Shown here piece by piece: positions 6,587 to 10,817 of a stretch of 10,817 bases of DNA. The notes below the pieces were generated by a model that did no database searches, was not told the origin of the DNA, and saw only the letters and a program-made list of their open reading frames with translations. Both the position numbers and the translations under genes were made by a program. The DNA comes from Nitrososphaerales archaeon TH5896 (GTDB lineage: Archaea > Thermoproteota > Nitrososphaeria > Nitrososphaerales > Nitrososphaeraceae): NCBI GenBank assembly GCA_014523625.1, contig JAATVP010000083.1, positions 1-10,817 on the forward strand. The letters are read 5' to 3'. Numbering within the stretch: position 1 is the first letter of the stretch; every line of letters begins with the position of its first letter.

Positions 6587-7492
6587 CTAATTAAGTTCCA
6601 AGCGACTCTTGAGATCCTTGAACCGATTCCTAATTGTAACCTCTGTTACGCCGGCAGCTTCTGCTATATCCATTTGAGTAATGGTTTCTCCTACGTATTT
6701 TGACGACAAATACAACACTGAGCCGGCTAAACCCATTGGATCCTTTCCTGCAGAGATTCCGTGCTTCGTAACATTCTGCATGATACTCATTGCTTCGCGT
6801 TTTGTCCGTTCACTCAGCCTGGTCTTATTGGCGACTTTTACTATGCATTTTATAGGGTCGACCATAGGGACCTTCAAATCTAATTCCAGTATGAGCAATC
6901 GAGTAGTTCTTGCCAATTCTTTCCTCTTAATATTTGTGAGATCGGAGATATCACTAAGGGTTCTTGAAATCCCCATTTCCCTACAAGCTATATATGCTGC
7001 CGCAGAAAGTACTGATGGTATGGTTCTACCCCGAACCAGTCCCCTTTCTTGGGCTTTTCGATAAATATAGGCGGTTTTCTCAATAGCTGCTTCAGACAAA
7101 CCGAGCTTATCTCTGATTCTCTCCAAAATACTGAAAGCATGTCGCAGATTCCTATCTGCAGGTGAATATGCCTGGGTTCTGAAATCCCAAGCCCTCAATC
7201 TATCCATTGTAGATCTGACTACAGCATCTAACCCTTTCCCACTCGCATCTTTATCAGATCGACCTATTACCGTAGCAAGTCCCATATCATGTCTCGCAAG
7301 TGACGTTGGCATTCCAGTTCTGCTCCTATGGTTTGCTTCCTCTACACTAAAGGCCCTCCACTCTGCCCTATTCTCCTCGACATTCTCTAAAATGACGGTA
7401 CCACAATTGCCACAAATAATTTCGCCAGAATCAGGATCCGCAATATTTTGATTGCTTCGGTTGCATACAGGACACTTGATTGAACTTTTCAT
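6587..7492 (-). CDS. tfb: Transcription initiation factor B (TFB, TFIIB homologue)
   Basis: Basal factor that binds the TBP-TATA complex and recruits archaeal RNA polymerase. The 301-residue product has the full layout. The N-terminal zinc ribbon has C7-x2-C10 and C27-x2-C30. The B-reader/linker segment runs from about 41 to 80 (ENRAEWRAFSVEE onward). Two cyclin folds cover about 110-203 and 206-300; the second ends in the BRE-contacting helix-turn-helix DIAEAAGVTEVTIRNRFKDL at 275-294. Nothing is missing, so it should be active. Such archaea often carry several TFB paralogues; which one this is cannot be told. The ATG is supported by a TATA box at leaderless distance. Divergent from the Cas4-like gene across 143 bp. 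Confidence 0.96.
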   Translation of the reverse strand: MKSSIKCPVCNRSNQNIADPDSGEIICGNCGTVILENVEENRAEWRAFSVEEANHRSRTGMPTSLARHDMGLATVIGRSDKDASGKGLDAVVRSTMDRLRAWDFRTQAYSPADRNLRHAFSILERIRDKLGLSEAAIEKTAYIYRKAQERGLVRGRTIPSVLSAAAYIACREMGISRTLSDISDLTNIKRKELARTTRLLILELDLKVPMVDPIKCIVKVANKTRLSERTKREAMSIMQNVTKHGISAGKDPMGLAGSVLYLSSKYVGETITQMDIAEAAGVTEVTIRNRFKDLKSRLELN

Positions 7493-7510
7493 TATTTTAT
7501 ATAAAAACAG

Positions 7511-7520
7511 CTATATAATC
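7511..7520 (-). promoter_or_regulatory. TFB proximal promoter (TATA box)
   Basis: Minus strand reads GATTATATAG, centred about 24-25 bp before the ATG at 7492, which predicts a leaderless transcript. A second box lies at 7531-7540. Confidence 0.45.
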
Positions 7521-7530
7521 TGCACTCAAA

Positions 7531-7540
7531 TATTTAAACC
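7531..7540 (-). promoter_or_regulatory. TFB distal promoter (BRE/TATA-like)
   Basis: Minus strand reads GGTTTAAATA, a better box A with a purine-rich left flank, centred about 43 bp before the ATG and predicting a start near 7508. Two candidate boxes for one gene suggest alternative starts or autoregulation through the factor itself; this is inference. Confidence 0.4.
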
Positions 7541-7635
7541 TAACCGAGTGTGTTCGAACCGTGTAAAAATTTTAAGCTTGGCCAGATCTTGCGTCATAAT
7601 AATTTCAAATACCCATACAACGTACTAATGTTAGC

Positions 7636-8286
7636 ATGTTGGGTGGTAGGGATGTTAGAAAGATAATAGTGGCTTATATGAATGAGAAGAATAAAAAGAT
7701 AAGAAGAATTATTGATGACCCGACCAGAATTAATGCGTCTGAAGCATCCCAATGTACAAGACTTTCATATTATGAGAGAGTTGACCCAATTAATTCAAAA
7801 TCAGCAGAAATATTTCAAACCCTTTTGACGTATGGATTTAAACAGTCATTTGAAAATATAGAATCAGAGTATAAGACGGATAATCTCACCCTCGTAATTG
7901 CAGCAGATATCATTCTGGAAAAGGAGCTTATAGTAAAGTTGCAAATAACAGATTCCTTGCCAGATTCTCCTAGACCACAAGATTTATTGTATCTCAATGC
8001 CTGCCTGTACGCTTTTGACAAACTAGAGGGAATTCTGATTTACGTACGAGGGGATGGAAAATCATCAGAATTTTTAGTAGCAAAAAGTGCGAAAATGTTT
8101 GAAGAATTGATAAGAAGAGCGAGAGTCCTGAGCACGCTACTTAAAGAAAAAAGAGTGCCTATCGTTGAGCCATCTGAATCTTGCATGACTTGCAAGTACT
8201 ATGGGAGATGTTACATTATGGAAAGAAAAGAAACCAGCTTCTCAATTGATAGCCTGTTTGGGAAGTCTAAAGATGAATCTGCTTGA
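7636..8286 (+). CDS. Cas4/RecB-like Fe-S protein with degenerate nuclease site
   Basis: 216 residues with the cysteine arrangement of Cas4-type RecB-family nucleases: one Cys after an N-terminal helix (C40 in ASQCTRLSYYE) and three near the C-terminus (C183, C186, C192 in SCMTCKYYGRC), which in that family bind one [4Fe-4S] cluster. Between them lie an acidic residue in a hydrophobic strand (VIAADIIL, D91) and a QxxxY motif (Q115-DLL-Y119), both expected of the fold. The ExK pair that should lie after D91 reads IVK (99-101) or KLQ, so the metal-binding acid is missing and nuclease activity is doubtful. No cas1, cas2 or CRISPR repeat is present. The start is the only nearby in-frame ATG, about 27 bp after an AATTTCAAAT box (7601-7610). 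The C-terminal tail after 195 is polar and unassigned. The stop abuts the next gene's stop. Confidence 0.75.
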   Translation: MLGGRDVRKIIVAYMNEKNKKIRRIIDDPTRINASEASQCTRLSYYERVDPINSKSAEIFQTLLTYGFKQSFENIESEYKTDNLTLVIAADIILEKELIVKLQITDSLPDSPRPQDLLYLNACLYAFDKLEGILIYVRGDGKSSEFLVAKSAKMFEELIRRARVLSTLLKEKRVPIVEPSESCMTCKYYGRCYIMERKETSFSIDSLFGKSKDESA

Positions 8287-8289
8287 TCA
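8284..8289. other. Palindromic hexamer TGATCA holding both stop codons of a convergent pair
   Basis: TGA (8284-8286) ends the plus-strand gene and the complement of TCA (8287-8289) ends the minus-strand gene, so the two coding regions meet with no spacer. Each transcript must end inside the opposite coding region or be antisense to it. Confidence 0.9.
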
Positions 8290-8871
8290 AGGAAAACTTA
8301 AAGTGAAAGGTCGGTCCCCTCCACTTGCTTGAAGTGTAGACGTCTGGCTAAAGGAGTATGTGCCGTTCACTTGATAAGACTCTATCTGGTTCATACTCAA
8401 ACGATCCCAAATGCCTGAGTTTTCGCTGTTCCGAGCGAGTAGATCAGTATCTTTTAGAGTTACATTCCCAGATGCGATCACAGGAAAGACGTTATCTTGA
8501 GACTCAAGAAAGCCTTCCAAACGCTCACCAATTTCACCTGATGCAATTTCGCTGTTGTTAACTAGAACTTTGTATTGAATGGACTCAAGAATAATAGTCC
8601 CCCTATTAGGATTATGAGCATCAAAAGTAATCTGTAAATTGGAATGTGAACTATCTATTGGTTCAACCGTAACATTCTTGATTGAAATGACTATGGGATT
8701 ATCTGTCTGGCCAGTAGATTGTATTTCTGTGTTTGAAGGATTCTGGGCGGTTGGCGTAGGTGCTTGTCTTTCAACATTCTCATTATTAGAAGCAAACCCC
8801 CAATAGGAAACCCCAGCGACCACAGCTATTGCGACGGCTGAAGAGATGTAAATGATCTTCCTCTTATTCAT
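8287..8871 (-). CDS. Membrane-anchored LEA14/WHy-domain protein
   Basis: 194 residues. Positive N-terminus (MNKRK) then a hydrophobic helix at about 6-27 gives a signal anchor. No lipobox Cys follows, so the rest should face outside the membrane. A Pro/Thr/Asn/Gln-rich linker (36-58) leads to a beta-rich domain at about 60-140 with the LEA_2/WHy signature: an aliphatic strand (LQITFDAHNPNRG, 79-91), the NPN turn, then LESIQYKVLVNNSEIASGEI at 95-114. In the family this is a water-hypersensitivity/desiccation-related fold; its role in archaea is unclear. The C-terminal 50 residues end with a strand and no known motif. Start supported by a TATA box 26 bp upstream; GTGAT also precedes the ATG. 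Convergent with the Cas4-like gene. Confidence 0.82.
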   Translation of the reverse strand: MNKRKIIYISSAVAIAVVAGVSYWGFASNNENVERQAPTPTAQNPSNTEIQSTGQTDNPIVISIKNVTVEPIDSSHSNLQITFDAHNPNRGTIILESIQYKVLVNNSEIASGEIGERLEGFLESQDNVFPVIASGNVTLKDTDLLARNSENSGIWDRLSMNQIESYQVNGTYSFSQTSTLQASGGDRPFTLSFP

Positions 8872-8893
8872 CTAATGATATCACTTCTATGTT

Positions 8894-8902
8894 CTTATAT
8901 GA
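8894..8902 (-). promoter_or_regulatory. Promoter of LEA14-like gene (TATA box)
   Basis: Minus strand reads TCATATAAG, centred about 27 bp before the ATG at 8871; predicts a leaderless transcript. Confidence 0.55.
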
Positions 8903-9032
8903 ATTCTTTTTCAATGTTGAATTAGAGTGAAAGTGGTAAGAAAATTAGAGATCAAATACCTTGGCCCAAACATCAGTCCATCGGAAAAGGACGCTAAAGT
9001 ATCTGATTAATGTGTAGTTGTGATAGACAAGA

Positions 9033-9076
9033 TGATTCAAGATTATGAGCTAGCTAGGCGTAGCTCGGCAGAATCA
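9033..9076 (+). promoter_or_regulatory. Two-stem hairpin in presumed leader of RAM gene
   Basis: Outer stem TGATTC (9033-9038) with GAATCA (9071-9076), inner stem GAGCTA (9047-9052) with TAGCTC (9061-9066), an internal loop of 8 and 4 bases, and an apical loop of 8. All twelve pairs are Watson-Crick. It lies just before a 15-codon ORF and the RAM gene. A T/A-rich box near 8996-9009 would start transcription around 9030, placing the hairpin at the 5' end of the transcript. Role unknown: attenuator, protein site or small RNA are all possible. Confidence 0.4.
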
Positions 9077-9082
9077 GGCTAA

Positions 9083-9130
9083 ATGGATGCCAACAACACT
9101 AAAATACTAAAGGATATAGAAGAAATCTAA
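9083..9130 (+). CDS. 15-codon upstream ORF, possible remnant of an Lrp helix
   Basis: ATG at 9083 to TAA at 9128-9130, encoding MDANNTKILKDIEEI. The stop codon is followed directly by the ATG of the RAM gene, an arrangement suited to translational coupling. The peptide resembles the first helix of the Lrp/AsnC DNA-binding domain (LD-x-x-D-x-KIL-x-x-L), whose other half is the RAM domain encoded next. An in-frame TAA at 9080-9082 prevents an upstream extension. It could equally be a chance ORF. Confidence 0.35.
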   Translation: MDANNTKILKDIEEI

Positions 9131-9385
9131 ATGCCTACGGCTTACATATTGGTAAACTGCACGTTAGGATCAGAAGAACGAATTATTAGTGAAATCTCTA
9201 ATTTGCCCGATGTCAAAGAAGTAAGAGGAACATATGGTGTTCATGATGTTTTTGTGAAAGTAAAATCAGATAACACTGAGGCAATGAACCACACTATAAC
9301 TAACAAGATTAGAAAAATCCCAGGAATAACTTCCACCGTAACACTAGTAGTCATAGAGGAACAAGGTGGCAAGGAAAATCATTAG
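9131..9385 (+). CDS. Stand-alone RAM domain protein (Lrp/AsnC ligand-binding domain)
   Basis: 84 residues that correspond to the C-terminal half of Lrp/AsnC regulators, with no helix-turn-helix. The RAM fold pattern is clear: strand AYILVNC (4-10), helix with GSEERIISEI (13-22), strand VKEVRGTYGVHDVFVKVKSD (28-47) including the family motif V-x-G-x-YGxHD, helix (50-62), then a final strand GITSTVTLVVIE (65-76). RAM domains bind amino acids and form dimers or octamers. Such free domains may modulate full-length Lrp proteins by mixed assembly; this is known of the family in outline, not shown here. It is preceded by the mini-ORF and hairpin and is convergent with a small membrane-protein gene with no spacer. 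Confidence 0.9.
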   Translation: MPTAYILVNCTLGSEERIISEISNLPDVKEVRGTYGVHDVFVKVKSDNTEAMNHTITNKIRKIPGITSTVTLVVIEEQGGKENH

Positions 9386-9388
9386 CTA
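9383..9388. other. Palindromic hexamer TAGCTA holding both stop codons of a convergent pair
   Basis: TAG (9383-9385) ends the RAM gene and the complement of CTA (9386-9388) ends the membrane-protein gene, the second such zero-spacer junction in about 1.1 kb. Confidence 0.9.
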
Positions 9389-9598
9389 CTCATTTTGAGG
9401 TAGTTCTTTACTTCGGTCCTCTTTCTTGATCTTCTTGATCATGTAGATGATCAAAGAAGTGCTTATTAGCATTATAATCCAACCATTTATCCCTACGATG
9501 AGATAAATTTCGTAAATCGGGATGAAAAAAGAAATGCCTGCTAGAGCTGCACCTACCCACCAAACGATAATTAATATTTGTAAGTTTGATTTCGCCAT
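9386..9598 (-). CDS. Small two-helix membrane protein, function unknown
   Basis: 70 residues with two hydrophobic helices (about 7-27 and 30-54) joined by a very short turn around IPIYE, then a strongly charged C-terminal tail (KKIKKEDRSKELPQNE). Two Trp residues (W13, W14) lie in helix one and W40 in helix two. No motif identifies a family. The ATG is 11 bases after the stop codon of the 52-residue zinc-finger-like gene, and no good box is seen closer, so the two are probably cotranscribed. The positive residues just after helix two suggest that both ends lie in the cytoplasm. Whether it works with the zinc-finger protein is not known. Confidence 0.7.
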   Translation of the reverse strand: MAKSNLQILIIVWWVGAALAGISFFIPIYEIYLIVGINGWIIMLISTSLIIYMIKKIKKEDRSKELPQNE

Positions 9599-9609
9599 AA
9601 CTTATGTAC

Positions 9610-9768
9610 CTAGCCACGGAGATCTTCGTCAAACCCCTTCAAATGTCTCAAAATTTTACCACATTTGGAACACTGATCGTATTCCCGAAAGTCAAAGTCG
9701 TTATACTTCCTAAATGAGAATGATTCTACGTGATTACAGAAAAGTCTTCTTATCAGTTGATGAAGCAT
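9610..9768 (-). CDS. 52-residue zinc-finger-like protein, function unknown
   Basis: Too short for usual ORF cut-offs, but the sequence looks like a real small protein. It has a short basic N-terminus (MLHQLIRRL), then C11-x-H13, an aromatic and charged middle (FSFRKYNDFDFREYD, 17-31), and C33-x2-C36-G, ending at 52 with GFDEDLRG. The CxH plus CxxCG set could bind one zinc ion. The arrangement recalls very small CxH/CxxCG proteins found in prophages and archaeal genomes, but I cannot name a family with certainty. The ATG at 9768 lies 26 bp after an A/T-rich box (9787-9800), so the transcript may be leaderless. The stop is followed after 11 bases by the small membrane-protein gene, so they probably form an operon. 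Confidence 0.7.
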   Translation of the reverse strand: MLHQLIRRLFCNHVESFSFRKYNDFDFREYDQCSKCGKILRHLKGFDEDLRG

Positions 9769-9786
9769 CAAATACTCTATCAAGTT

Positions 9787-9800
9787 GGGTATTTTTTACC
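9787..9800 (-). promoter_or_regulatory. Candidate promoter of zinc-finger/membrane-protein unit
   Basis: Minus strand reads GGTAAAAAATACCC, centred about 26 bp before the ATG at 9768. It is A-rich rather than a classic TATA box. GGTA and TACC arms make it an inverted repeat. Read-through from the tRNA-Phe gene upstream is another possible source of transcript. Confidence 0.35.
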
Positions 9801-9836
9801 ATTTCGATCTGTCATGGGAATATTTCAAACCGTAAG

Positions 9837-9930
9837 TGCCGTCGGTGAGATTTGAGCTCACGACAGCTCGGTCTTCAGCTTCACCCCACATTAATTGGTC
9901 GAGTGCTCTCCCGGGCTGAGCTACGACGGC
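9837..9930 (-). tRNA. tRNA-Phe, anticodon GAA, with a 20-nt intron
   Basis: Read on the minus strand. The acceptor stem GCCGTCG/CGACGGC and discriminator A at 9837 are intact; CCA is not encoded. The D arm is GCTC/GAGC with loop AGCCCGGGA, the variable loop is CTGTC, and the T arm is GTGAG/CTCAC with loop CTCAAAT. The anticodon arm is interrupted: exon one ends CTCG, exon two begins GCTGAAGACCGAG. Joining them gives stem CTCGG/CCGAG and loop CTGAAGA, so the anticodon is GAA. Removing 9880-9899 restores all five pairs and places the intron between positions 30 and 31. Cutting one or two bases later leaves A31 opposite C39. The body closely follows other archaeal tRNA-Phe genes. Confidence 0.88.
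9880..9899 (-). other. tRNA-Phe intron (best placement)
   Basis: Twenty bases in the 5' strand of the anticodon stem, not at the usual 37/38 site. Excision here gives a perfectly paired anticodon stem. I could not draw a standard bulge-helix-bulge; only short ACC/GGT pairing is seen inside the intron, so a relaxed motif is likely. Placement may shift by one or two bases. Confidence 0.65.
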
Positions 9931-10257
9931 ATGTTACACAGTTCGTGGATGGATCATATATATTCCTATCATATTAGCCGTGAAGCTCGAATTGAATCGT
10001 CGACCTATCTTCACATACGACTCAATCGGATGCATTAGACGCGTAATTATTGTTGCAACACAGATAGTGTTACGAATCATGCAGATACTTGAAAACTAGC
10101 CTAATGCCAGGTACTTGATCGGATTTGGCGGCATAGCCCGGCGTGAAAAGTCTCCCTCGCATAATTGATACATTGCTGGCAACAGAAGTGGATCATTGCT
10201 CAAAATTTCAACCTTACGAAGTGGTTAAGAAAAGTTTATGAAGAATAACAGTAGGAG
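9931..10257. other. 327-bp gap between divergent tRNA-Phe and trm56
   Basis: Apart from the tRNA box A on the minus strand, I see no gene here. The longest ATG-started plus-strand frame I checked is about 29 codons and lacks any recognisable feature. A weak imperfect inverted repeat (ATTGAATCG near 9992 with CGACTCAAT near 10018, one mismatch) is present. The trm56 promoter should lie towards the right end, but no single box stands out. Confidence 0.5.
9951..9966 (-). promoter_or_regulatory. tRNA-Phe box A
   Basis: Minus strand contains AATATATATG, about 25-34 bp before the mature 5' end. Clear TATA element at the expected distance. Confidence 0.55.
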
Positions 10258-10817
10258 ATGAATAGTCCAGTTAGGAGATCTCGTTTGAAGGTATCGGTTC
10301 TAAGGATAGGACATAGATTTGTCCGTGATGATCGTGTAACTACTCACATTGCTCTGGTGGCTAGAGCACTGGGTTGTGATCGAATTTTCATGAATGAAGT
10401 GGATAAATCAATTAGATCAACATTAGAGGAAATTATAGAGAGCTGGGGAGGACGGTACTTTAACATAGAAATAATCGAGAGTTGGAAATCGACAATTAAG
10501 GATTGGAAAAATGGAGGTGGAAAGATCGTTCATTTGACCATGTACGGTCTTAATATAGATGAAGTTATAGATGATTTACGCAACTGTGACAAGTTGCTCG
10601 TAGTAGTGGGTGCTTCTAAGGTTCCTAGAGAGCTGTACCAAGTTTCCGATTACAATGTAGCAATAGGAAACCAACCTCATTCAGAAATAGCAGCATTAGC
10701 AATCTGCTTGGACAGAATTTTCAATGGAAAGGAGCTAACAAAGCAATTTGATGATGCAAAATTAAGAATTGTTCCTTCTCATAATGAAAAAAAAGTATTA
10801 AACAATTCTGGAGATTA
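10258..10817 (+). CDS. trm56: tRNA (cytidine(56)-2'-O)-methyltransferase Trm56, cut at window edge
   Basis: SPOUT-class enzyme that methylates the 2'-OH of C56 in the T-loop of archaeal tRNAs, using S-adenosylmethionine. The 186 visible codons include the family start KVSVLRIGHRFVRDDRVTTH (11-30), ARALGC (36-41), LTMYG and the trefoil-knot region VVVGASKVPRELYQVSDYNV followed by AIGNQPHSEIAALA. The reading ends at TA, so the stop is either TAA/TAG completed by the next base or a few codons further on; the length already equals a full family member. Two starts compete. ATG at 10258 has AGGAG directly against it. TTG at 10285 has AGGAG seven bases upstream, and its product starts MKVSVLRIGHR, the family's usual N-terminus. 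Confidence 0.93.
   Translation, partial: MNSPVRRSRLKVSVLRIGHRFVRDDRVTTHIALVARALGCDRIFMNEVDKSIRSTLEEIIESWGGRYFNIEIIESWKSTIKDWKNGGGKIVHLTMYGLNIDEVIDDLRNCDKLLVVVGASKVPRELYQVSDYNVAIGNQPHSEIAALAICLDRIFNGKELTKQFDDAKLRIVPSHNEKKVLNNSGD

Noticed and set aside
6681..7064. 127-codon frame antisense to the TFB gene
   Set aside because: Wholly inside a full-length TFB gene, with no motif of its own.
9018..9080. tRNA-like look of the GAGCTA/TAGCTC region on either strand
   Set aside because: No acceptor, anticodon or T arm can be drawn; only the two-stem hairpin remains.
9408..9632. 74-codon minus-strand frame overlapping the 70-residue membrane protein
   Set aside because: Composition is random-looking, and the other frame gives two clean membrane helices and a clear ATG.
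9522..9713. 63-codon plus-strand frame
   Set aside because: Overlaps both small minus-strand genes, which show motifs, spacing and a promoter-like box. This one shows none.
1..10817. CRISPR array associated with the Cas4-like gene
   Set aside because: No regularly spaced repeats were seen anywhere in the window.

Overview
The window looks like chromosomal DNA of an archaeon of the Nitrososphaeria (Thaumarchaeota). It carries a full-length transcription factor B, an archaeal-type tRNA 2'-O-methyltransferase (Trm56), TatA/TatC of archaeal type, a stand-alone RAM (Lrp/AsnC ligand-binding) protein, tRNAs without encoded CCA, one tRNA with an intron, and AT-rich TATA-like boxes about 26-27 bp before many start codons (leaderless or short-leader genes). 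DNA is moderately AT-rich. No ammonia-oxidation marker is present, so finer placement is inference. I see no insertion sequence, integrase, CRISPR array or other sign of recent transfer.

Layout. 1-221: no gene seen; a T-run at the left edge may end an off-window gene. 222-1097 (+): polytopic membrane protein with a CPTC motif. 1343-3040 (-): asparagine synthetase AsnB. 3217-4524 (-): tatA and tatC, the twin-arginine translocase. 4721-5991 (+): three small genes in tandem (a two-cluster ferredoxin with an Asp in place of one Cys, a PH/GRAM-like protein, a Rieske ferredoxin). 6280-6354 (+): tRNA-Gly(CCC). 6587-7492 (-): TFB, divergent from a Cas4/RecB-like Fe-S protein with a degenerate catalytic site (7636-8286, +). 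8287-8871 (-): membrane-anchored LEA14/WHy-domain protein. 9131-9385 (+): RAM-domain protein preceded by a hairpin and a 15-codon upstream ORF. 9386-9768 (-): two-gene unit of a 52-residue zinc-finger-like protein, easily missed because of its size, and a 70-residue membrane protein. 9837-9930 (-): tRNA-Phe(GAA) with a 20-nt intron. 10258 to the right edge (+): Trm56, cut at or just before its stop codon.

Functionally this is a mixed housekeeping neighbourhood: protein export, electron-transfer proteins, amino-acid metabolism and sensing, basal transcription, and tRNA and tRNA modification. The two electron carriers lie next to the Tat genes, but that does not prove a joint role. The least explained parts are the Cas4-like protein without CRISPR context, the structured leader plus mini-ORF before the RAM gene, the unrecognised zinc-finger/membrane pair, the noncanonical tRNA-Phe intron, and two convergent gene pairs whose stop codons abut inside palindromic hexamers.
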